From Hondaea fermentalgiana (lineage: Eukaryota; Sar; Bigyra; Thraustochytrida; Thraustochytriidae): a stretch of 64,000 nucleotides of DNA. A model generated the notes under the pieces. That model was not told the DNA's origin. It worked only from the letters and a program-made list of their open reading frames with translations, and made no database searches. The stretch is from the NCBI GenBank assembly GCA_014084085.1, contig NPFB01000041.1, forward strand, positions 17,728 to 81,727, in the 5' to 3' direction. A program made the position numbers and the translations under genes. Positions 8,744 to 17,165 of the stretch are shown here, piece after piece; within the stretch, counting starts at the first letter, position 1, and each line of letters begins with the position of its first letter.

Positions 8744-9574
8744 ATGGACAAGGAGGACATGCCGCTCGCGGCGCCCATGGAGATGGACAGAAACCTGGAC
8801 GGGGACTTTGAAGACAACTTTAAAGACATTGAGCTCGGAACGTCGAAATGCGCCTTGTGCTGCTGCATCGCGTGCCTGCCCTGCAGCTTTTGTACGGGTT
8901 GGTGGACCCTCGCGCCCAAGGAAGAGGCAATTGTTGTAAACTGCGGCGTCGTGTCCGAGGTGGTCACGGAGGAGGGCTGCCACTGGTCCAATCCTTGCGG
9001 CCGTGACCTTCGCGTTGTTAGCACCACTCAGCGCTCGTATGACATTCCTGCACAGAAAATTACGGACCTCGTGGGTAACCCTGTCATCATCAGCGCAATT
9101 CTGGTCTACCGCATTGTGGAGCCGCGCAAAGCGATGCTCAACGTGCGCAATGCGGACAACTACGTGCGCAATGCTGCGTCGGCCGCTCTCAAAGAAGTCA
9201 TTGGCGCGTACACGTACGATGAGCTCAAGGAAAAGTCCGATGAAGTGTCCGACGAGACCGTGCGCATTCTTGCGCCGCGTGTGGCGACCGCTGGCGCCCA
9301 CATTCAGAGTGTCACGCTCAATGGACTTCAATATGCGCCTGAGATTGCGCAGGCAATGCTCAGGAAACAGCAAGCGGCCGCCCTGATCCAGGCGCGCCAG
9401 CTTTTGGTGGAGGGTTCTGTCGACATTGCTATCAAAGCCATCGCTGCTCTTGAGGAGACGGGCAACGTCATGACTGATGCTGAAAAGGCCAAGCTCGTCA
9501 GTGACCTCATTGTTGTTTCCGTGGGCGAGGGGACGGGCGAAACGCCCAACATGACCATGACGGCGACTCGTTAA
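8744..9574 (+). CDS. SPFH/Band 7 domain protein, intronless copy with Cys-rich N-terminal anchor
   Basis: 276 residues. The first ATG in frame is at 8744; the frame extends upstream without an ATG. Near residues 36-50 lies a dense cysteine cluster (CALCCCIACLPCSFC) that could be palmitoylated or sit in the membrane. The SPFH domain follows: GWWTLAPKEEAIVV, NPVIISAILVYRIVEP, KEVIGAYTYDELKEKSDE, and the APEIAQAMLRKQQAAALIQARQ helix. The protein lacks a long C-terminal coiled coil, so it resembles the short hypersensitive-induced-reaction/stomatin type rather than flotillin. A role as a membrane microdomain scaffold is inferred from the family. It is a paralogue of the divergent gene at 7059-8037 and differs mainly in the N-terminal anchor. 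Confidence 0.9.
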   Translation: MDKEDMPLAAPMEMDRNLDGDFEDNFKDIELGTSKCALCCCIACLPCSFCTGWWTLAPKEEAIVVNCGVVSEVVTEEGCHWSNPCGRDLRVVSTTQRSYDIPAQKITDLVGNPVIISAILVYRIVEPRKAMLNVRNADNYVRNAASAALKEVIGAYTYDELKEKSDEVSDETVRILAPRVATAGAHIQSVTLNGLQYAPEIAQAMLRKQQAAALIQARQLLVEGSVDIAIKAIAALEETGNVMTDAEKAKLVSDLIVVSVGEGTGETPNMTMTATR

Positions 9575-9821
9575 AAATTCTTACCTTCTAAAAAGACTGC
9601 GAGTGATTTTGTTTTGTTCTTCCACTTTTGATGTATCTTGCGTTTTGCGTGCTTTTGATGGAAAGGTGCAAGAGATGCAAGAGAGATTTCTATGAGGGAG
9701 ACTCGCAAGATGCTATTTATCAAGACCTTGCACTCTCAAGAAAGACAAAACTCCAGTTCAGATCATGCTGTGTTTCTCTCGAGTGCTTGGTATTAGTCTC
9801 AGAGCCTAGCACGCGCACTAT

Positions 9822-10787
9822 TCAGAATGCCTCCCGGACGCTCGCTTGAAGTTTGGTGGCAACCTCGTGTCCTGGCATTGGTCGGGATGCACTTTCGCCA
9901 GGTAGGAGAATTTCACGCACTTCGACCGCGGGTTTGTTAGCGCTTGTCAGTAGCACCGCAGCCCACTGATCTACTTCAGTGAGCCTTGGGGCGCGTAACG
10001 CTAAAGGTATGTCAAGCTTTAGACAGCAGTTTATAACCAGAGCTCGTGTGCTTCCACATAAAACGTCTTTGGGCGCAGTCCCCACAACGCCTTCACGGCT
10101 TACAACGAATATATTTGAAATAAGGCCCTCCAAAACTTGATCGCAATCCTTGTCAAGCATAATGATTTCTGCGATCCCTTCCCGATGCTCCGCCTTTTCG
10201 AGGGGGGCACGATCTCGGATCCACGAGATCGTTTTTGCGAGCGGGACACCCCCTTGCCGGTTTCCTCCCGCGGTGCGACGATTCGTAAAAGATATCAGAT
10301 CCACGGAAGAAGACAAGGGCGGTGCCAGCATTGCGTGAGCAAAGAGACGAGAGGTCTTTGCGTCCACGGGACAGGCAACGAGCGTCACGAGCACCGCTTC
10401 ATCGTCGACATTTCCAAAGGCGTGGAGGATATCGCGCACGGCCGATAGAGCAATCGCAGGGGTGCATTCAGGCAGAAAGGACGAGATCCGCTTCACATGC
10501 ATCTCCAGCTTGATCACCGAGGCAACCCAAGGACCAGCGGGCCAGCCCTCTTCTTCCCGGGCGCCGTCTCGCAGCGCCTTCATTCGACTACAGCTCGTCC
10601 GCATGCACGTGTAGACCCCTTGCCGGCCGCCGAGGTCCTTCCCGGCGTCTTGGCCGCGTTCTTCGGAAACGAGGTCTGACGCGCCAAGCACAAAGGCTCT
10701 AGCCCCGCCCCGCGCGGCCTCGTCCAGCGCAGCCGCGGCCTCCTCGCGGCCTCGGCCCACCTCGAGCCATGCCGGCGCCGCTGCCAT
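9822..10787 (-). CDS. PLP-dependent class IV aminotransferase (D-aminotransferase/ADC lyase-like)
   Basis: 321 residues from the ATG at 10787, which has A at -3 and G at +4. An in-frame ATG at 10856 would add 23 residues. Fold type IV signatures are present: an N-terminal GVYTCMRT segment, a HVKRI helix, Lys185 in GGVPLAKTISW as the likely PLP Schiff-base lysine, and the AEIIMLDKD...VLEGLISNIFVV block that binds cofactor phosphate. The sequence fits the eukaryotic D-aminotransferase-like or aminodeoxychorismate-lyase-like group better than branched-chain aminotransferases. The exact substrate cannot be read from sequence. It is head-to-head with the DCAF12 gene, with only 144 bp between the chosen starts. 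Confidence 0.8.
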   Translation of the reverse strand: MAAAPAWLEVGRGREEAAAALDEAARGGARAFVLGASDLVSEERGQDAGKDLGGRQGVYTCMRTSCSRMKALRDGAREEEGWPAGPWVASVIKLEMHVKRISSFLPECTPAIALSAVRDILHAFGNVDDEAVLVTLVACPVDAKTSRLFAHAMLAPPLSSSVDLISFTNRRTAGGNRQGGVPLAKTISWIRDRAPLEKAEHREGIAEIIMLDKDCDQVLEGLISNIFVVSREGVVGTAPKDVLCGSTRALVINCCLKLDIPLALRAPRLTEVDQWAAVLLTSANKPAVEVREILLPGESASRPMPGHEVATKLQASVREAF

Positions 10788-10931
10788 CGTCTCGTCGCGG
10801 CGGCTCTTCTGGCCTCGCGCTGTTGCGCTTTTGCTGCTCCTGCTCTCGCTCGGCATGGCAAATTCCGTTCGTCCACCGGTCGTCGTTCACCAAAACAGCA
10901 ACGGCGGCGCGCGCGGAGGCAGTCAGCGAGG
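10788..10931. promoter_or_regulatory. Very short bidirectional promoter, aminotransferase / DCAF12
   Basis: Only 144 bp (75 bp if the upstream ATG at 10856 is used) separate two divergent start codons. Both transcripts must therefore begin inside this stretch or within the opposing gene's 5' end. It is GC-rich with a short GCTGCTCCTGCTC-type patch. No TATA-like box was evident. Confidence 0.45.
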
Positions 10932-12221
10932 ATGAAGCGCGGACGCGCGCGGCGCGGGAGCTTCGACGAGCTCGTGCAGAGCGAGCTCCGCGGCGGGAAA
11001 CGCGTGCTGGGCAACTTCGAGAGGCTGCTGAAGACCCTCAAGCCCAGGGAACTGAGACTCGAACTTTCTGCGAGTGCTCGACAGCAGCAGGAGCAGCACG
11101 GCCAGGAAGACGACCAGGATGCCGCGCTAGACGTGCCTTTAGGTGGCGGCGAGGTGGACAAGGTGTTTTGCGCAACATGGATCAGTGCCAAAGACGCTGT
11201 TCTAGGCACAAAGTGCGGGAGGCTCATTCGAGTCGCGCCGCACGACGAGGTCGCCTCGCTGCAGGCCACGGCCGCAGAGGTCCGCCTGCCACGCCGGTCA
11301 CGCGCCCCCGTTGACTCGAGAGGCGAAGAGGCCGGAGGTATTCATGACGTTGCCGTCAACCCATCTCGCACGATGCTAGCCAGTGCGGGCGTAGGCCGTC
11401 GACCAGCAACCGTGGGACTCTTTCGAACTTCAGACCTAGAGCCACTGACCCACTGCGGCCCTCTCGATGGCAGCCATCACGACTGGATCTTTGCTGTCAC
11501 GTGGCTCAACGACACGACCTTGGTCTCGGCCTCACGCGATGGATCCATTCACGTCCGCGAGGTCCCAGAAGATCTTTATCGTAGCGCGGGTGCAGACCTT
11601 GGAGGCTCCCATGCCCAGTCTCTGCCTGAAACAGGCCAGCTTCGCACCATTTCGCGCTATCCTGACGCGCACGGCGGCGCCAAAGTCAGAGCCTGCCAAA
11701 GTTTTGCCAGCGAGAGCGGAGACCGCTCCAAGCTCGTCAGCATTGCACCCGAGGCTTCCCATGTGAACAAGGTTGTTATGCTTTGGGACGTCAACAAGGG
11801 CGTGGCCTTTTCCAAGGGCTCACTACATCTCTCCGCATGGAATACTCTTGCGCCATGCGTTGCCACGCATAATGAAGATATTCGCATGTTCGGAATTGCC
11901 ATGCGTTCAGAAATAAGAACCTTTGATACTCGCGACATGGAAAGCCCAGCCCTGGTGCTTCCCGCGGCAGATCCTTCGGATGGCGCCTTGCGAACCATTT
12001 CCATGCGCGGTCATTACCTCACGCGAGGGTGTTGCGAGGGCAAAGTGTCGATTGTGGATATGCGCAAGCCCAACGCGTATCTCCCCTTCCGGTACGAGGC
12101 GTCAGCGTGTGTTTTCGCGCATGCATGGGACCCCACAGGGTCTTCGCTACTTCTCGCAGGCGGCGCTCTCACGTACATGGACAATGAGAGCTTTTCTACA
12201 TTGCTTTCCTCGGCGTCGTGA
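10932..12221 (+). CDS. DCAF12: DCAF12-like WD40 substrate receptor of CUL4-DDB1 ubiquitin ligase
   Basis: 429 residues, single exon. The diagnostic DCAF12 blocks are present: DKVFCATWIS...VLGTKCGRL near residues 76-100, GIHDVAVNPSRTMLAS near 137-152, and HHDWIFAVTWLNDTTLVSASRDGS near 180-205. These belong to a WD40 propeller that docks on DDB1 and, in animals, recognises C-terminal di-glutamate degrons. The N-terminus is a basic helix (KRGRARRGSFDELV), and DCAFs usually use an N-terminal helix to contact DDB1. Later blades are divergent but in register (KVSIVDMRKPNAYLPF). The gene lies head-to-head with the aminotransferase gene and upstream of an assembly gap. Another protein in the window, the AAA ATPase ending at 51365, ends in Glu-Glu. 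Confidence 0.88.
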   Translation: MKRGRARRGSFDELVQSELRGGKRVLGNFERLLKTLKPRELRLELSASARQQQEQHGQEDDQDAALDVPLGGGEVDKVFCATWISAKDAVLGTKCGRLIRVAPHDEVASLQATAAEVRLPRRSRAPVDSRGEEAGGIHDVAVNPSRTMLASAGVGRRPATVGLFRTSDLEPLTHCGPLDGSHHDWIFAVTWLNDTTLVSASRDGSIHVREVPEDLYRSAGADLGGSHAQSLPETGQLRTISRYPDAHGGAKVRACQSFASESGDRSKLVSIAPEASHVNKVVMLWDVNKGVAFSKGSLHLSAWNTLAPCVATHNEDIRMFGIAMRSEIRTFDTRDMESPALVLPAADPSDGALRTISMRGHYLTRGCCEGKVSIVDMRKPNAYLPFRYEASACVFAHAWDPTGSSLLLAGGALTYMDNESFSTLLSSAS

Positions 12222-12367
12222 AAGTTGAATGATGCCAACTGCCGACTCTTGTATTCATTTCATTTCATGTCGTTGGCCGCCAGCTGAACGGCCAGCCAGC
12301 CAGCCCTACGCTTACGAGAGAAAGCAAGAGAATGCACGGAGTGCATGCGACAATGCACGCACACGAG

Positions 12368-12467
12368 NNNNNNNNNNNNNNNNNNNNNNNNNNNNNNNNN
12401 NNNNNNNNNNNNNNNNNNNNNNNNNNNNNNNNNNNNNNNNNNNNNNNNNNNNNNNNNNNNNNNNNNN
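12368..12467. other. Assembly gap (100 N)
   Basis: A run of exactly 100 N, the usual placeholder for a scaffold gap of unknown size. It abuts a TPR repeat array, so repeats probably caused the break and the true missing length may differ. Confidence 0.98.
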
Positions 12468-13246
12468 TAGTGTATGACTCACAAGGCCGCTACGAGGAGG
12501 CCTTGGCATACTACAAGGAAGCGCTGTCGATTTACAAGGAAAGTCTTGGCGACCGGCATCCCAATGTGGCGTCCACGCTACACAACATCGCCGGCGTGTA
12601 TTACAATCAAGGCCGCTACGAGGAGGCCTTGGCGTACTACGAGGAAGCGCTGTCGATTCGCAAGGAAAGTCTTGGCGACCGGCATCCCGATGTGGCGTCC
12701 ACGCTCAACAACATCGCCAGCGTGTATGACTCACAAGGCCGCTACGAGGAGGCCTTGGCATACTACGAGGAAGCGCTGTCGATCGTCAGGGAAAGTCTTG
12801 GCGTCCGGCATCCCTATGTGGCGGCCACGCTCAACAACATCGCCAGCGTGTATGACTCACAAGGCCGCTACGAGGAGGCCTTGGCATACTACGAGGAAGC
12901 GCTGTCGATCGTCAGGGAAAGTCTTGGCGTCCGGCATCCCTATGTGGCGGCCACGCTCAACAACATCGCCTCAGTGTATGACAATCAAGGCCGCTACGAG
13001 GAGGCCTTGGCGTACTACGAGGAAGCGCTGTCGATTCGCAAGGAAAGTCTTGGCGTCCGGCATCCCTATGTGGCGACCGCGCTCGGCAACATCGCCGGCG
13101 TGTATTACAATCAAGGCCGCTACGAGGAGGCCTTGGCGTACTACGAGGAAGCGCTGTCAATTTTCAAGGAAAGTCTTGGCGACCGGCATCCCAATGTGGC
13201 GACCACGCTCAACAACATCAGAGTAATCCGCAACTTGATGCAATAA
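12468..13246 (+). CDS. Tetratricopeptide (kinesin-light-chain-type) repeat protein, 5' end lost in gap
   Basis: The visible part encodes 258 residues from 12470 to the TAA at 13244. It consists of six 42-residue TPR units of the pattern VYDSQGRYEEALAYYEEALS then ESLGxRHPxVAxTLNNIA, followed by a short tail ending IRNLMQ. This TPR_12/kinesin-light-chain type forms a superhelical interaction surface and often sits behind a signalling or NB-ARC domain in protist and bacterial proteins. The N-terminal part is missing in the adjacent gap, so the effector domain, if any, is unknown. Adjacent units are nearly identical in DNA, meaning recent expansion or gene conversion. A TPR protein with an intact N-terminal domain is encoded at 46254. 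Confidence 0.85.
12470..13225 (+). repeat. Six tandem 126-bp units encoding TPR repeats
   Basis: Units begin at 12470, 12596, 12722, 12848, 12974 and 13100, exactly 126 bp apart. Units three and four are identical except at the last codon. The period matches the 42-residue TPR_12 unit, so this is a coding array and not a CRISPR or satellite. The array may continue into the gap at its left edge. Confidence 0.95.
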
Positions 13247-13833
13247 ACGGACTAGATTACCTTGAGCCACATCGTCACAGGTCAGCACCAGCGCAGAGGG
13301 GATCGCCTTTCCCGACTCTCTTGATCCAGATCCCAGACGAGTTTAGTACTATTACTTCTTCTTCTTCTTCTTCTTTTGTTGATGATGATAATGATGTTTC
13401 CCACTTGCATTCGAGCTCGCTCCCTCTCTCTCTCTCTCTCTCTTTCCTTTTTCTCCCTCTCCAGAAGAACCATGGCGCGCGCATGCTCGCATGCTCGCGC
13501 CAGAGGTCGCTAAAGTCGGACGCGAGGCGGAGCAAAAAATAACGTTTATTTGTTTGTTTGTTTGTTTGTTTGTTTGTTTGTTTGTTTGTTTGTTTGTATG
13601 CCACGTTGGCAAAAGCAGCAGACCCGAAAATACTCGCAAGGGTACGTTCAGGCTGGCGGGCGGGCGTTTCCGAGACGGCCGCAGCCTCGACTCGAGGCGC
13701 CCTGAGACCGAGGCTGATGACTAATTCTCTTTCGCCGGCGCTATTCGCTCGCGCGCACGACACAGACGACAGGTTGCTTGTTGAGAGCTAGCTCCAAGGA
13801 CCAGCCAGGCTCAAGATACATATACAGAGGAAG
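13247..13833. other. Intergenic region with three microsatellites
   Basis: Between the TPR gene and the cyclophilin gene. It contains a (TTC)n run at about 13355-13376, a (TC)n run at about 13422-13442 and a long (TTTG)n run at 13548-13597. Frames through these runs are low complexity. The last 200 bp probably hold the cyclophilin promoter. Confidence 0.6.
13548..13597. repeat. (TTTG)n microsatellite
   Basis: About twelve copies of TTTG in a row. It is likely polymorphic in length. Confidence 0.95.
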
Positions 13834-14754
13834 ATGACCATGGCTTCGCTCAAGCGCGCTCTTCTGGCCGCCGTGGCGGCGGTGATGCTGGCCGCAGCGC
13901 CCGTCGCGCAGGCCGCCGACGCCGAGGTCACGCACACCGTGTACTTTGACATCGAGATTGATGGCAAGGCCGAGGGACGCGTACGTTGCAATAAGATTAA
14001 CGACCTGCCCTGCCTCTGTGACTTTCAAGGGCCAATCACGACACTGACGCGAATGATTTTAATGCATGTCTCCTCGCGTGCAACCACAGATCAAGATGGG
14101 TCTCTATGGTGACGTCGTCCCCAAGACCGTGGAGAACTTTCTCCACCTTGCCAAGTGCGACAAGGGCACTGGTGCAAGCGGCAAGGTAAGTCTTCGAGCT
14201 AAACCCCACGCGAAAAAGCAGGCAAGCAAGCGGACGATCATTGATCTAACCTATTGTTACTTTGCTTTCCACAGGCCCTCTGCTACAAGGACTCGGCCTT
14301 TCATCGCATCATCCCCGGCTTCATGCTCCAGGTACGTTCTGACTGAGCCATCGTGCAGCAGGCACGCAGGCAGGCTGAGGCGTGATGAACCAAAGGAGCT
14401 TTTACTCACACAGCCTGGACTTTTTACACACTTCGTAAACAGGGTGGCGACTTTACCTCTGGCGACGGCCGTGGTGGCGAGTCGATCTTTGGCAGCAAGT
14501 TCAAGGACGAGAACTTTCAGCTCAAGCACACTGGCCCGTACATTCTCTCCATGGCCAACGCCGGCCCCAACACGAACGGCTCGCAGTTCTTCATTACCAC
14601 CGTCAAGACGCCCTGGCTTGACGGCCGCCACGTGGTCTTTGGCAAGGTCTCTGACGCTGAGAGTGAGGAGCTCGTCAAGAAGATCGAGTCCGTCGGCACT
14701 CAGTCGGGCAAGCCCACCAAGCGTGTCGTCATTGTTGACAGCGGCGAGCTCTAA
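13834..14754 (+). CDS. Cyclophilin-type peptidyl-prolyl isomerase, secretory (cyclophilin B-like)
   Basis: Four exons: 13834-13980, 14090-14185, 14275-14331 and 14443-14754. All three introns are phase 0 with GT-AG ends. The product is 203 residues. Residues 1-28 form a signal peptide (basic KR, then a hydrophobic [14 protein letters not shown] core, with cleavage likely after AQA). The cyclophilin domain is complete: [29 protein letters not shown] with the catalytic Arg and Phe, [22 protein letters not shown] with the binding-site Gln-Phe-Phe, and [12 protein letters not shown]. It should catalyse proline isomerisation during folding in the ER. There is no KDEL-type end; the protein ends VDSGEL. 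A second ATG at 13840 (CCATGG) is a possible start. Confidence 0.95.
13981..14089 (+). other. Cyclophilin gene intron 1
   Basis: 109 bp, GTACGT donor and CCACAG acceptor, between the AEGR and IKMGLYG segments of the cyclophilin domain. Confidence 0.93.
14186..14274 (+). other. Cyclophilin gene intron 2
   Basis: 89 bp, GTAAGT donor and TTTCCACAG acceptor, between ASGK and [10 protein letters not shown]. Confidence 0.93.
14332..14442 (+). other. Cyclophilin gene intron 3
   Basis: 111 bp, GTACGT donor and GTAAACAG acceptor, splitting PGFMLQ from GGDFTSG. Confidence 0.93.
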
Positions 14755-14938
14755 GTCAGCGTCTTTGTAGCCCCCTCTTCCGTCTGAGGGCTACCGCTAG
14801 CTCATCTTCCTGATCTGATTGACGTGCACATGGCAGAGAGAATATCGAGTTCATCTATTTCTTTTTATACTTTACCTTGTTCAATTTCCATTGTCGTATC
14901 CTTTGGGAGGGGTTAGCAGTATTATCACAACAGACACT

Positions 14939-16360
14939 TCAGCAGCAGGCACTCCACAAGCATGCGTGTGGATGTGAGGGTGTTTCGCTCTGCTTGCTGG
15001 TGCTGAACATGGGCTTTGGAGGGTTTGTGAAAAGCTTATGCTGCTGGTGTGACGGCACCCAGCCATTTCCGACTTCGTTCATCACAAAAATAATGGGCGC
15101 GAGCGCACTGCCCGCGCCTCCCTTCTCGCTTCCAAAGTCCTCGTCCTGTTCGCTCGCGCTGCTGTTCATTCCGCTGCTATCGCTGTTGATGCCGCCAAGG
15201 GGAAGCGAGAAGTCCTCCTCGCCCGATCCACTGCTGTCGGCCACGGCAGCAAACGTAGAGGCAGCGTCTGGATTGGCAACGACGAAACGAATGACCTCGC
15301 ACGCGTCCGCAATGAAGCGAGCGGTATTCGAGGGCGCGACGTACTCGGCGCCTACTTGGCGAAGAAAATCGGCAGGGTTTGCGCGTGCCGCATTCAAGAG
15401 GACAGCAGCGCTCTGGCGATCCATTCGCATGAGGCGAAATGGGGAAATGACAAAGCGTCCTGTATTAGGAGAAAAGGCGCGGACCACGAGAGCTTCGCCG
15501 AGCGAGAGACGATATTTGGAGGACATTGCTCGCTTCTCCCAAGCCTGGGCCGCGGCGCGCGCCATGAGCGAGGCTTCGCCCAACAAAGCCCGAGCCGAGC
15601 GTAGGACGAATGCAGGCCCACGGTCCTCGAAACCAGGCACGGGAACGGCGACATAGCGAAACCGGCTGTTGTTTTTGCTCCGTTTCAGTTGCAGCGTACA
15701 TGCGGTGACAAGTGCGCAGCGAGGACCTCTGCGGTCCTCGTCATTTCCATTGTGCTGCGAGTCGTTGACGAGACCTGCGCAAACCAAGCCAAGACGAATG
15801 CGGTGCTCGCTCTCGGCGAGGCCAGCCAGCACTGCCCGAATAATTGCCTCGCAGTGGCCGGTCTCGTCTTGGTAGCCCCCGACAATAAAAGCGTCGATCA
15901 GGGGCGTCTTGCGCCCCCGTGTTGAGGTTCCCAGATTCGGGCCCGGGGATCCAGACCCACTGCTCGACGCGCCATCTCCTCCTGCTGCTGCATTGGCGAC
16001 TGCCTGCTGCAGCGGGAGACTGTTGCCGACCTCGCGGGCAAGGCGAGCCGTGGCCCAAGCGGCCGCCTCTTCGGAGTCAAGGTGGACAACGCCCACGCGA
16101 CTCAGCTCCTCGCAAGCGAGAAAGAGGGCCACGGATCGGTCGAGGCCGCTCGTGCCGAGATTCACAGCCCACGGCTGATGCGCTACGTCGACGACGGCCA
16201 TCTCCTGGCGCACGACGTGCACGCAGCCTTGCGTCGGGACCGCCTTGATGAACTTGCCCTCCTGGTCCACGCCTCTGTCAAAGAAGGACTCCACCTCGAG
16301 CTGCTCGTACACCTCCTCGAGGACGTCCACGCCCCGGAGGCCCAGGTTAGCCACGAGCAT
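14939..16360 (-). CDS. NTAN1: NTAN1-like protein N-terminal asparagine amidohydrolase, active-site Cys replaced
   Basis: 473 residues from the ATG at 16360. NTAN1 deamidates N-terminal Asn to Asp so that proteins can be arginylated and degraded by the Arg/N-degron pathway. Family blocks are visible in order: VHVVRQEMAVVDV near 47-59, LGTSGLDRSVALF near 68-80, GVVHLDS near 90, DAFIVGGYQDETGHCEAI, then CTLQLKRS, FEDRGPAFVLRSARALL, and VSPFRLMRMD-like and FIADACEVIRFV segments towards the C-terminus. In an ungapped match to human NTAN1 recalled from memory, the nucleophile (Cys75 in ATTC) falls on Ser76, encoded by TCC. The C-terminal 80 or so residues are Ser-rich and extra to the family. The frame remains open far upstream but runs antisense into PSMB2, so the ATG at 16360 is preferred. 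It is divergent from PSMB2. Confidence 0.82.
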   Translation of the reverse strand: MLVANLGLRGVDVLEEVYEQLEVESFFDRGVDQEGKFIKAVPTQGCVHVVRQEMAVVDVAHQPWAVNLGTSGLDRSVALFLACEELSRVGVVHLDSEEAAAWATARLAREVGNSLPLQQAVANAAAGGDGASSSGSGSPGPNLGTSTRGRKTPLIDAFIVGGYQDETGHCEAIIRAVLAGLAESEHRIRLGLVCAGLVNDSQHNGNDEDRRGPRCALVTACTLQLKRSKNNSRFRYVAVPVPGFEDRGPAFVLRSARALLGEASLMARAAAQAWEKRAMSSKYRLSLGEALVVRAFSPNTGRFVISPFRLMRMDRQSAAVLLNAARANPADFLRQVGAEYVAPSNTARFIADACEVIRFVVANPDAASTFAAVADSSGSGEEDFSLPLGGINSDSSGMNSSASEQDEDFGSEKGGAGSALAPIIFVMNEVGNGWVPSHQQHKLFTNPPKPMFSTSKQSETPSHPHACLWSACC

Positions 16361-17165
16361 GGTCTCCCCACCCGCACAAGCCCGCACGTGAGCAGGCACG
16401 TCGAAGTCGTGCCCGGCTCGTTGGTCCCGGTCGTCAGTTCTCGAGGGCCGCGCCTCTCCGCCGAGCTTGCTAGCTAGCTTGCAGCACGGTTGAGCGAGCG
16501 AGCGAGCGAGCGAGCCCAAGCTGTCCCCGCGCGACGCCCCGGCCCCGGCCAAGCCGCTCGGCTCTGCTCCGCTCGACCTGACTTGACTCGCCTCGACCCG
16601 CGAGCGAAGCCGTTCTGAATGAGCATAGCGGAGCAGCAGCAGAGCAGAGCCGCGGCGTGCCATGCAAGGCCTGCTTGCTAGCTCGCTCGCTAGCTTGCTG
16701 GCTTGCTTGCTGGCTCGCTGAGCTGCCCGGGACCTTGCACGCCTCGACGGGAGCCCTGCGACGCGCGCCTCCCGCCTTCGCTCGCGCTGCGGAGCGCGGC
16801 CCGAGGCCTTCGCTCGCGCGAGACCCACCTCGGCCGCGCGAGAAGAAGAGGAAAGAAAGCAGCAAGAAGAGGACGCGCACGTGCGCGGTTCCGGAGCTTC
16901 CAGCCGCGTCGAAGGATCTAGAGGTCGCAGAAGCGCCAGAAGCCGCAGAGGCGGGAGGTGGTTGCGTTGCGCAAGCTCCAGAGGTGCCGACGGCGGCGGC
17001 GGCGAGCGAAGCTTCTCTTTGTAGGGGAGAAGAGGAGGAGCGCGAGCAGAGCAAGATAGAGACTTCGATCGAGAGCGGCAGCGAGCGCGGGAGCAGCAGC
17101 GGCGCGCAGGAGACGGCGGAGGAGGCGCAGGAGGCGGGGGAGAGTCGCATACTCGCGCAGGCAAG
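16361..17165. promoter_or_regulatory. Divergent promoter region, NTAN1-like / PSMB2
   Basis: 805 bp between the starts of two protein-degradation genes transcribed outward. It contains a (GAGC)n run at about 16492-16515 and GCTAGCTTGC-type repeats at about 16676-16720. No proteasome-type control element was recognised by eye. Long frames here are by-products of high GC. Confidence 0.45.

Noticed and set aside
12470..13225. Regular direct repeats resembling a CRISPR array or satellite
   Set aside because: The 126-bp period is in frame and encodes 42-residue TPR units; there are no unique spacers.
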